This document shows, piece by piece, positions 1-6,577 of a stretch of 8,500 bases of DNA. The notes under the pieces are model-generated. The model was not told the origin of the DNA. It did not search any database and was given only the letters and a program-made list of their open reading frames with translations. The DNA is from Ignavibacteriales bacterium (GTDB taxonomy: Bacteria > Bacteroidota > Ignavibacteria > Ignavibacteriales > Melioribacteraceae). The position numbers were made by a program, and so were the translations under genes. The stretch covers positions 1-8,500 of the forward strand of contig JAGVBL010000216.1 of assembly GCA_020059785.1 (NCBI GenBank), read 5' to 3'. Numbering within the stretch: the first letter of the stretch is position 1; every line of letters starts with the position of its first letter.

Positions 1-1005
1 ATTTCTCTTAACACAAAAGAAACTACACCGGAACTTCAGGTTCATCTTAATAAAGTTCTTCTTAATCATTATAATCTTTCTACTATGCAGGTTGCCGGTA
101 ATATATCCACTGCAATTCAGGGACGCGTTGCTTCGCAGTATAGAGAAAAGGGTGACGAGTATGATATCTACGTCCGCTTTGCAAAAGATTTCCGTAATAA
201 GAAAGAATCACTTGAGCAGATTGAATTAACATTGCCGACCGGTGGAAGAGTTAAGTTGAAGGATCTTGCTGTGATTAATGAAGAGCAGTCGAGTCCAACT
301 ATATTCCGGGAAAACCAGAGCCGGTTTGTATCGGTTGGATGCGGACTTTCAGGAATCGACTTATCGACTGCGGCAAAAGAAATCAAGAATATTATTGCAG
401 ATACACCAATTCCATCTGAATATCAGGTAATTATCGGAGGAACAGCGGAAGATCAGCAGGAAGCATTTTTCTATTTAGCACTCGCTTTCTTTGCAGCAAT
501 TATTCTTGTTTACATGATTATGGCATCACAGTTTGAATCACTGATCGATCCTTTTATAATTATGTTTACTGTTCCTTTGTCAATAATCGGTGTTATTATA
601 TTTCTGGCAATTACAGGTACTTCATTTAGTGTTATGGCACTTGTAGGTGTTGTTATGCTTGTTGGTATAGCAGTTAATAATGGAATTGTTCTTGTGGATT
701 TTATGAATCAACAGAGAAAGAAAGGAATGAGTTTAATTGAAGCAGTTGAATTCAGCTGTAGAGCAAGAATAAGACCTGTATTAATGACGGCTCTTACCAC
801 TATTCTTGGGATGGTTCCTCTTGCTATTGAATTAGGTGAAGGTGCAGAAACATGGTCGCCTTTAGCAAGAGCAGTAATAGGGGGCTTAACTGCTACAACT
901 GCATTAACTTTGATTGTAATCCCTGTACTCTATATCAAATTTGAACTGACAAGCGAAAGAGTGAAAAATTATTTTAGAGAGAGAAAGAATAGAAAAAAGA
1001 AGTAG
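1..1005 (+). CDS. RND-family multidrug efflux transporter, inner-membrane subunit (3' part only)
   Basis: This is the C-terminal part of an RND proton-driven efflux pump. The frame is open from base 1, so the gene begins upstream and the ATG at base 85 is internal. The 334 visible residues comprise the end of the second periplasmic porter region (about 1-150) and five hydrophobic spans matching TM8-TM12 (about 155-178, 186-206, 209-236, 259-276, 289-314), then a basic cytoplasmic tail. The TM10 signature GIAVNNGIVLVDFMN (222-236) is typical of the HAE1/AcrB superfamily. Where AcrB has the proton-relay lysine (GLSAKNAI) this protein has asparagine, as in SwrC-like members, so its relay chemistry may differ. 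The TM4 aspartates lie outside the window. A terminator follows directly, so no downstream partner gene is in the same transcript; a membrane-fusion protein gene, if present, would be upstream. Family assignment is firm; the exported substrate cannot be told. Confidence 0.95.
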   Translation: MSLNTKETTPELQVHLNKVLLNHYNLSTMQVAGNISTAIQGRVASQYREKGDEYDIYVRFAKDFRNKKESLEQIELTLPTGGRVKLKDLAVINEEQSSPTIFRENQSRFVSVGCGLSGIDLSTAAKEIKNIIADTPIPSEYQVIIGGTAEDQQEAFFYLALAFFAAIILVYMIMASQFESLIDPFIIMFTVPLSIIGVIIFLAITGTSFSVMALVGVVMLVGIAVNNGIVLVDFMNQQRKKGMSLIEAVEFSCRARIRPVLMTALTTILGMVPLAIELGEGAETWSPLARAVIGGLTATTALTLIVIPVLYIKFELTSERVKNYFRERKNRKKK

Positions 1006-1026
1006 TTCAGTTTAATGACGTTAATG

Positions 1027-1067
1027 AACCTGACATTAGATTTAATCTTTTGTCAGGTTTTTTATTT
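1027..1067 (+). terminator. Rho-independent terminator of the RND gene
   Basis: A perfect 9-bp inverted repeat, AACCTGACA (1027-1035) and TGTCAGGTT (1051-1059), encloses a 15-base loop that itself can pair AGA (1038-1040) with TCT (1046-1048). A T-rich run (1058-1067) follows on the + strand. It sits 21 bases after the RND stop codon. On the minus strand the same hairpin is preceded by A's and followed by CATTAACG, with no T-run, so it is a good terminator only for the rightward transcript, although the hairpin could still help block or protect the leftward one. Its T-tract overlaps the stop codon of the convergent homoaconitase gene. Confidence 0.85.
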
Positions 1068-3041
1068 CTCAAGATTTAATTTAATCCATTCTTCAAGACC
1101 ACCGCATACTATCAGTTCCTGAGCTGCAGTTCCAATAGAATCGATTATGTACTGATTGATTGACGAAGTAATTATTGACTTAATAAAATCTACATTAACA
1201 TTGATTCCGGTTCTGACTGTTAATTTTTCATTCCCGAATTCTTTTTTCAAATCAGCAACAAGTTGAGGACATTCAATGGTAAGAAAGCCATTGTTAAGAG
1301 CGTTTCTTTTATAAGTTTCGTTGAATGAACCGGCAATTAAAAGTTGTATCCCGCAATGCTTTAAAGCAGTTGCTGCCTGTTCGCGTGAACTTCCTATTCC
1401 AAAATTAAATCCGCCTACAAGAATATCGCCATTGCGAATTATATTACGGAAATCAGGATCGTAATTCTCCATTACAATTTCTGTCTGTCTAACCGGAGTA
1501 ATATCATCCTGGTAAGTATATTTACCCGGGTAGATTCCGTCGGTATTTAAATTATCCTGGTAGCAGAATACAATTTCGCCTTTAATTGATTCCGGGAAAT
1601 TTTCAATTATCTTAACAGTTGACTTCTTCTTATAAACACTATCATTAATTTTTAATTCACCTAAAATTTCTTTTTGAGGAAAGTTTTCCGGGGAAGTGAT
1701 AAAGCCATGAAGAGCAGATGCAGCAACAATTGCCGGAGAAGCAAGATAAGCATCGGCATTAGGTGAACCCATTCTTCCTTTGAAATTACGATTGGTAGCA
1801 GAAATTCCAATCTCACCATCTTCCAGCAATCCCATTCCCATTCCGATGCATGGACCGCAACCGGGTGGAAGCGGTATTGCACCAGTAGCCAATAATACTT
1901 GCCAATCGCCCCGCTTTTCACTTTCTGATTGAACTTCGCTTGATGCAGCAGAAATATAAAACTCTACTCCTTCTGCAATTTTTTTATCACGTAATACTTC
2001 AGCTGCCTGGGAGAGATCATCAACTCTTGAATTTACACACGATACTAAATAAGCTTTATTAATCTTTATCTTTTTCTTCTGAATTAAACTTACAGGAGAA
2101 ATTATTTTTACAGTATTCGGTCCGGATATATGCGGTTCTATGGAAGTTAAATCAATAGTAAGTTCTTTAGAATAAAAAGCATCGCTATCTGCTTGAAGAA
2201 ATGAAATATCTTTTTCCAGCTTATCTATTCTTGCAGAATTTAATCTCGGGTGTTTACCGTTTCCGTCAATATCAGAAGGAACACCTTCAAGTCCTCTCTG
2301 CATAATAAATCCAGCACGATTTCTTAACCACTTAATCGTAACATCATCAATGGGGAATAGTCCGGCTAATGCGCCCCACTCTGTAGTCATGTTTGCAATA
2401 GTCAAACGCTGATCAATACTAAGTTGATTTATACCTTCACCGGTGAACTCAATAGCGTGATTAAGAACCTCATCTTTGTTGAAAAATCCTGTTAACACAA
2501 TAATTACATCTTTACCTGTAACACCTTTGCCAAGCTTACCCTTTAATTCAACTTTTGCGACGGGAGGAATCTGCCACCATGTTCTTCCGGTTGCCCAGAT
2601 AGCAGCAGCATCGGTTCTAACAATTGGTGTTCCTAAACATCCTAATCCACCGTACATATTAGAATGACTATCCGAAGCAACGACGAGTGTTCCGGGCCAT
2701 GCATATCCTTCTTCGCAAATTATCTGGTGACCGATTCCACGTCCGGCCGGATAGAAATCGGCACCCATTAATCCGGCAAATTCTTCAATCCGTTTATACT
2801 TGTTAATATTCTTTTCATCTTTGTTTTGTATATCATGATCAAGTGTTATAACAACTTGCCGTGGATTAAAAAGTTTTTCTGCACCGATACTTCTAAATTT
2901 AGGTATTACCGCACCGGTATTGTCATGAGTCATTACATAAGCGGGTTTAATCGAAATATAATCACCCGAATGTAATGTATGACCTTCATCCAAACCGAAG
3001 GCAAATTTTTGTGCAATCTTTTCTGTTAATGTCTGACCCAT
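1062..3041 (-). CDS. lys4: Homoaconitase, fungal LYS4 type, single-chain (aconitase superfamily)
   Basis: Predicted [4Fe-4S] hydro-lyase that interconverts homocitrate/homoaconitate and homoisocitrate in the alpha-aminoadipate route to lysine; cytoplasmic. The 659 residues hold the catalytic large domain (about 1-450) fused through a short linker to the swivel domain (about 470-659). Cluster ligands are Cys335 (SCVNSR), Cys395 and Cys398 (GCGPCIG). Other family motifs are HDNTG (39-43), LDHDIQNK (67-74), DSHSNMYGG (124-132), the run RTDAAAIWATG through WWQIPP (142-160), NTDGIYPGKYTYQDD (499-513) and SSREQAATAL (551-560). From memory, yeast Lys4 shares these nearly word for word, including SREQA where aconitases and isopropylmalate isomerases have SREHA. 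The N-terminus (GQTLTEKI) aligns with yeast Lys4 just after its mitochondrial leader, supporting this start. A GGAG lies 12 bases upstream, a rather long spacing. It is the last gene of the putative operon, 19 bases after the HD-like gene. The family is certain; the physiological substrate (homoaconitate versus aconitate) is inferred. Confidence 0.93.
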   Translation of the reverse strand: MGQTLTEKIAQKFAFGLDEGHTLHSGDYISIKPAYVMTHDNTGAVIPKFRSIGAEKLFNPRQVVITLDHDIQNKDEKNINKYKRIEEFAGLMGADFYPAGRGIGHQIICEEGYAWPGTLVVASDSHSNMYGGLGCLGTPIVRTDAAAIWATGRTWWQIPPVAKVELKGKLGKGVTGKDVIIVLTGFFNKDEVLNHAIEFTGEGINQLSIDQRLTIANMTTEWGALAGLFPIDDVTIKWLRNRAGFIMQRGLEGVPSDIDGNGKHPRLNSARIDKLEKDISFLQADSDAFYSKELTIDLTSIEPHISGPNTVKIISPVSLIQKKKIKINKAYLVSCVNSRVDDLSQAAEVLRDKKIAEGVEFYISAASSEVQSESEKRGDWQVLLATGAIPLPPGCGPCIGMGMGLLEDGEIGISATNRNFKGRMGSPNADAYLASPAIVAASALHGFITSPENFPQKEILGELKINDSVYKKKSTVKIIENFPESIKGEIVFCYQDNLNTDGIYPGKYTYQDDITPVRQTEIVMENYDPDFRNIIRNGDILVGGFNFGIGSSREQAATALKHCGIQLLIAGSFNETYKRNALNNGFLTIECPQLVADLKKEFGNEKLTVRTGINVNVDFIKSIITSSINQYIIDSIGTAAQELIVCGGLEEWIKLNLEK

Positions 3042-3060
3042 TTAATTACAGTACTCCAAT

Positions 3061-3606
3061 TTAGCTTAGCGAGTTTTTAAGAATTTCATACGAGAGTGTA
3101 TAGGCATGGTTAATAATAGTAAGTTCGGTTGATTTTTTTTGAAAATCGTTAACCGGATTTTGATTTGCGATAATGTGCAGAATCTCAAGAGGTAATTCGA
3201 ATCTTTCTGCAATTGCAACCCCGCTAAAATTCTGACTCAAAAATTCCCCTTTGCTGCTTAAAGTCAATTTACCATTTACCAAATCTAATTCTGTTAGTTT
3301 ACCTAAATTAAATAGAATAGCTCCGGCAATGATATAATCCATATTTATTTTAGGTAAATCACCCAGGCTATCTTTCAACCTATTTGCAATCTCAGTTGCA
3401 ATGCGGAGAGATGTTCTGCAATAATGAATAAAAGAGATATTGCAATTTTCTATTTCAATAGTAAAAGGAATTCTTTCAAGGTCATCTGCCGTAAACACGG
3501 AGTTCTTAATTGCATAAGCCCATGCATTAAGTGTTTTATCCCGCAAGGATTCGTCTTTAATCCAGATTAATTCCGGCCATAGCTTTTTAACATCGTCAAG
3601 TAACAT
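3061..3606 (-). CDS. HD-domain-like protein with degenerate metal site (probable pseudoenzyme)
   Basis: A 181-residue soluble protein resembling small HD-superfamily phosphohydrolases, whose usual order is H, HD, H, H, D. The fold cues remain: IPFTIEIENCNISFIHYCR with His61, AGAILFNLGKLTEL (94-107) where active members read AGALLHDxGK, FSGVAIAERFELPLEILHII (127-146) with His144, and INHAYT (165-170). The HD dyad is replaced by Phe99-Asn100, and the expected aspartate of the final HAD motif by Tyr169. The histidines I would expect near 125-126 and 149-150 are Gln/Asn. A normal phosphohydrolase activity is therefore unlikely, and a ligand-binding or scaffolding role is my inference. A GTG at 3612 is also in frame, but the strong Shine-Dalgarno sequence overlaps it, so I chose the ATG at 3606. 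It lies 12 bases after the transporter stop and 19 before homoaconitase, so co-transcription is very likely. Specific function unknown. Confidence 0.75.
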   Translation of the reverse strand: MLLDDVKKLWPELIWIKDESLRDKTLNAWAYAIKNSVFTADDLERIPFTIEIENCNISFIHYCRTSLRIATEIANRLKDSLGDLPKINMDYIIAGAILFNLGKLTELDLVNGKLTLSSKGEFLSQNFSGVAIAERFELPLEILHIIANQNPVNDFQKKSTELTIINHAYTLSYEILKNSLS

Positions 3607-3607
3607 A

Positions 3608-3615
3608 ATCACCTC
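3608..3615 (-). promoter_or_regulatory. Shine-Dalgarno site that decides the start of the HD-like gene
   Basis: GAGGTGAT read on the minus strand is an extended match to the 16S rRNA anti-Shine-Dalgarno end. Its GAGG core stands five bases before the ATG at 3606, a suitable spacing. The alternative GTG (3612-3610) lies inside it and has no ribosome site of its own, so the longer 183-residue version of the protein is unlikely. Confidence 0.75.
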
Positions 3616-3618
3616 GTA

Positions 3619-5253
3619 TTATTTTGCAAGTTCAACTTCCTTTCTGTTTTGCCTTAATACTCTGTATGCCTGAAAAACAAGAATCAATGCTAAAACAAAA
3701 AGGAGTACGGAAATAATTGAAAGGATATAATTATTGTTAAGTATGTTGGTATAAAAAAGAGTTACAAGAGCAGTCAAAGTAACAGCAAACATAAAAATCA
3801 TAGGAATTAATGTGAATGAGAAATTTAGTTTTAAGCTGGCAATCCAGACTGTAATTGCGAGCAAAGCAATTGCAGCGAGAAGCTGATTTGCACTTCCGAA
3901 TACCGGCCATATAGACATCGTTTGTCCGCTGAATGTTAATGTAGCACCAAATGCGACTGTAATTGCGGTTGCTACAAACCGGTTCTTAACAAGAATATTT
4001 TGTTCTTTCTTTTCCCGGATTTCAAAAAACTCCTGAAAAGAAAATCGCGCTAAACGAGTTGCCGTATCAAGTGTGGTTAATGCAAAAGCCGATACGGCTA
4101 AGGCAGCAAAGTTTGTTGCTACAGTAGTCGATATATTCAAAAATGGAATATTATGGATGAAGTTTGCAACACCTGTAGAGAATGCAGCAACAGCACCTTT
4201 AGATTCAAGCAGTTCAAGAAAATGTTGTTGGTCCAAGGATGCAACAGATAGAAGAGCAAGCACAGCAAGAATTCCTTCTATCAACATGCTGCCATAACCA
4301 ACAACTCTTGCATCAGATTCCTTATCAAGTTGTTTAGATGTAGTTCCGCTTCCTACAATTGAATGAAAGCCGCTTATTGCACCGCATGCAACTGTAACAA
4401 AAAGTGCCGGGAATAAGTATCCGATTTTATCTATTGAAAAATTCGTTACCGGTGCCAGGTGAATTTCTGGAAATGTAAAAAATAAACCTACAATTCCTCC
4501 AATCATCAATGAATAGAGGAAATAGGAATTAAGATAATCTCTTGGCTGAAGTAAAATCCATACGGGTGTTACTGATGCTATAAATATGTAACCGATTAAA
4601 ATGTAAATCCAGACCTGACTGCTTAATTGCAGCGGAAACAAATTACCTATGTAAATACAAAAGAATAATAATACCACACCAATTATTGATGATAGCCAGA
4701 GCGGGAATTTGTATTTATATACAGTCAACCCGAAGGCTACTGCAAGTAAAATGAAAAGGAGAGAAGAAGTTCCCGAACTTGGAATACTTGCAAATGTATT
4801 TGCAACAATTAACATAAATACTGCAATAACAAGAATAAGTGTTGCCCATGCAAACAAGAGAAAAAGTTTTTTACCATTATGGCCGATATAAGTCTCAATA
4901 ATTTGACCGATTGACTTCCCTTTGTGGCGGACTGACGCTACTATTGAAGTATAATCGTGAACACCGCCAATAAAGGTTGCGCCTAATAAGATCCAAACAT
5001 AAACCGGAATCCATCCAAAACTTGCTGCTATAATCGGTCCTACAATTGGTCCGGCACCGGCAATCGATGCAAAATGATGCCCTACAAGAACAGGTGTCTT
5101 AGCGGGACAGTAATCAACGCCATCATACATTGTATGTGACGGAGTTTCTTGGGAATTGGAGACGTTTAATTTACGGGTAATATAACCGCCGTAATATTTA
5201 TACGAGAATGAGAAGACTATCATTGCAAACAGTATAATTACTATTCCACTCAT
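3619..5253 (-). CDS. cstA: CstA-family carbon starvation permease (short form)
   Basis: Inner-membrane permease of the CstA family; E. coli members carry pyruvate and are linked to peptide uptake. The 544 residues form many hydrophobic spans throughout, with the family signatures in order: GHHFASIAGAGPIVGP (58-73), GGVHDYT (96-102), PVWILLQPRDYLNSY (230-244), CGAISGFHSIVGSGTTSKQL (290-309), TTLDTATRLARF (393-404) and WPVFGSANQLLAA (449-461). E. coli CstA is about 700 residues, so this is the shorter form, with the N-terminal CstA domain and the C-terminal five-span region but little extra tail. The start is supported by GAGAGGA (5260-5266) six bases before the ATG. It follows the dehydrogenase gene by 51 bases and is followed closely by the HD-like gene, so it is embedded in what looks like a biosynthetic operon. 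That position hints that its cargo is a 2-oxo acid or related carboxylate of the same pathway, but the sequence does not prove the substrate. Confidence 0.93.
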   Translation of the reverse strand: MSGIVIILFAMIVFSFSYKYYGGYITRKLNVSNSQETPSHTMYDGVDYCPAKTPVLVGHHFASIAGAGPIVGPIIAASFGWIPVYVWILLGATFIGGVHDYTSIVASVRHKGKSIGQIIETYIGHNGKKLFLLFAWATLILVIAVFMLIVANTFASIPSSGTSSLLFILLAVAFGLTVYKYKFPLWLSSIIGVVLLFFCIYIGNLFPLQLSSQVWIYILIGYIFIASVTPVWILLQPRDYLNSYFLYSLMIGGIVGLFFTFPEIHLAPVTNFSIDKIGYLFPALFVTVACGAISGFHSIVGSGTTSKQLDKESDARVVGYGSMLIEGILAVLALLSVASLDQQHFLELLESKGAVAAFSTGVANFIHNIPFLNISTTVATNFAALAVSAFALTTLDTATRLARFSFQEFFEIREKKEQNILVKNRFVATAITVAFGATLTFSGQTMSIWPVFGSANQLLAAIALLAITVWIASLKLNFSFTLIPMIFMFAVTLTALVTLFYTNILNNNYILSIISVLLFVLALILVFQAYRVLRQNRKEVELAK

Positions 5254-5304
5254 TTTGAATCCTCTCTAAAACTAATATTTTTTTATCAAATAATTTTATG
5301 ATTG

Positions 5305-6486
5305 CTATTTTAATTTTGCAATAACGGCATCGGTCAATTGCTGCGTATTAACAGCTCCTTTTTCAAAAACACCGGGACCGCCTTTCAACTTAAGCATATC
5401 ATAAGTCCGGAATTTCCCTTCTGCAATTACATCAGCAATAGCATTTCTAATTTTATCCGCAATGTTATTTTCACCGATATGATCAAGCATCATAACGGCA
5501 CTCATAAACATTGCGATAGGATTTACAATGGAAGGATTTAGCTTCTCATATTTCGGAGCGCTTCCGTGTGTCGGTTCAAACACGGCGTATTCATCACCAA
5601 GGTTTGCACTGCATGCAAATCCTAATCCTCCGATTAATCCCGCGAATCCATCGCTTATAATATCACCGAACATATTTTCTGCAACAATAACTCCGTAGTC
5701 TTCCGGATTTTTTGTAAGCCACATCATCTGTGCATCAATATTTGTGTCCCACAAATCAATACCGGGATATTCTTGTGAAATTTGTTTTGCTATTTTAAGC
5801 ATCATACCGGATGTTTCGCGCAATACATTCGGTTTTTCACATAATGTTACACTTCTATAACCATACTTTTTTGCATACTCAAATGCAGCTTTAATAATTC
5901 TTTCGCTTGCATTTTTTGTAACGATGCGTGTAGAAATTGCCATCTCTTCACTTGGAATATTCTTAAAAGCAGCCATTTTAGGATTTGATTCAAGAGCATC
6001 CCTCACATTTTTTGGCGGATTGGTCCATTCAACACCGGAATATAATCCTTCCGTATTCTGACGAAAAATAACTGTATTAATAACCGGTTCTTCAAATCCA
6101 CCATTACTACTTTTTCTTATAAAATTCAGTGGATTACCTTTGAAAGTAATACAAGGTCTTATGCAAATATCGAGATTAAATTTTTGACGAAGAGCAACAA
6201 TTGGTGAGAAGTAAACAAATCCTTTTCCTCTTAAGGATGGATCAAGTTCTTTTTCTGCATCGTCTTTAGGTTTGCTTGTAATTGCGCCGAATAGTGCAAT
6301 CTTATGTTGTTCAATTAATTTTATTGTTCTATCGGGCAGCGGATTACCTTCGCTGCACCAGAAATCCCAGCCAATATCACCCCAGACGTAATTTGCCTTA
6401 AAACCGGCAGCATCTAATAATCTTATTGATTCAGGTAAAACTACTTTTCCAATTCCATCTCCGGGAAGTGCAACAACTGTTCTCAT
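5305..6486 (-). CDS. Isocitrate/homoisocitrate dehydrogenase family enzyme, NADP-type cofactor site
   Basis: A metal-dependent beta-decarboxylating dehydrogenase (393 residues) oxidising a 2-hydroxy acid to a 2-oxo acid plus CO2. Family residues, aligned by me to E. coli Icd: Ser94 (S113), Arg100 (R119), Arg110 (R129), Arg142 (R153), catalytic Tyr149 in NTEGLYSG (Y160), catalytic Lys218 in EKPNV (K230), and metal ligands Asp251, Asp275, Asp279. The substrate loop SPIVALR (94-100) has Ile where Icd has Asn115 and matches what I recall of yeast homoisocitrate dehydrogenase Lys12. The cofactor segment HGSAPKY (307-313) carries Lys312-Tyr313, with Tyr362 and Lys366, mirroring the NADP set K344, Y345, Y391, R395 of Icd; NAD enzymes have Asp there (SAPDIAG). 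Start: ATG with AGGA six bases upstream. As first gene of a unit ending in homoaconitase, it would naturally be the homoisocitrate dehydrogenase; an isocitrate dehydrogenase is the main alternative. Confidence 0.9.
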   Translation of the reverse strand: MRTVVALPGDGIGKVVLPESIRLLDAAGFKANYVWGDIGWDFWCSEGNPLPDRTIKLIEQHKIALFGAITSKPKDDAEKELDPSLRGKGFVYFSPIVALRQKFNLDICIRPCITFKGNPLNFIRKSSNGGFEEPVINTVIFRQNTEGLYSGVEWTNPPKNVRDALESNPKMAAFKNIPSEEMAISTRIVTKNASERIIKAAFEYAKKYGYRSVTLCEKPNVLRETSGMMLKIAKQISQEYPGIDLWDTNIDAQMMWLTKNPEDYGVIVAENMFGDIISDGFAGLIGGLGFACSANLGDEYAVFEPTHGSAPKYEKLNPSIVNPIAMFMSAVMMLDHIGENNIADKIRNAIADVIAEGKFRTYDMLKLKGGPGVFEKGAVNTQQLTDAVIAKLK

Positions 6487-6517
6487 TATAATTCCTAAAA
6501 AAGTTTATTTACAGATA

Positions 6518-6548
6518 CGAACATAGAGAGTATGATTTTATAAGGCAA
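6518..6548 (-). promoter_or_regulatory. Candidate promoter of the dehydrogenase-cstA-HD-homoaconitase unit
   Basis: On the minus strand, TTGCCT (6548-6543) and TATGTT (6525-6520) are separated by 17 bases, each matching the sigma-70 consensus at four of six positions. The same stretch can be read as TTG then, 20 bases later, TATGTTCG, one mismatch from the Bacteroidota TAnnTTTG element. Transcription would start near 6513, leaving a leader of roughly 25 bases before the ATG at 6486. It lies in the 91-base gap, the largest in the leftward block. Confidence 0.45.
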
Positions 6549-6577
6549 GGAGTAAGTCGATTCTTGCTAAAGACTTT

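Larger units (their letters stand above)
1062..6486 (-). other. Putative four-gene operon: dehydrogenase - cstA - HD-like - homoaconitase
   Basis: Four minus-strand genes follow each other with gaps of 51, 12 and 19 bases, no terminator-like hairpin between them, and Shine-Dalgarno sites before most starts. A promoter candidate lies upstream of the first gene. The first and last genes encode enzymes for consecutive steps (hydro-lyase isomerisation, then oxidative decarboxylation) of a tricarboxylic-acid-type sequence. Co-transcription is inferred from spacing only. Confidence 0.75.

Noticed and set aside
168..386. Open frame on the minus strand inside the RND gene
   Set aside because: It is antisense to a clearly conserved coding region and shows no recognisable protein features.
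1661..1921. Second minus-strand frame inside homoaconitase
   Set aside because: It overlaps the region encoding the cluster cysteines and motifs in the true frame; its composition looks like a frame shadow.
2476..2667. Plus-strand frame opposite homoaconitase
   Set aside because: Antisense shadow of a highly conserved region, with no ribosome site of note and no family resemblance.
4073..4891. Two plus-strand frames (4073-4297, 4709-4891) opposite cstA
   Set aside because: Both are antisense to conserved membrane segments and have no independent support.
5254..5304. Possible separate promoter for cstA in the 51-base gap
   Set aside because: The gap is very AT-rich, but I could not find a correctly spaced pair of promoter elements.
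5338..5541. Plus-strand frame opposite the dehydrogenase
   Set aside because: Antisense to the conserved C-terminal region of the dehydrogenase; no coding signal.
6545..6567. Inverted repeat GCAAG / CTTGC with a 13-base loop in the gap after the barrel gene, and a nearby AAGTC / GACTT pair
   Set aside because: Each stem is only 5 bp and no T-run follows, so neither supports a terminator; overlap with the -35 candidate could be chance.
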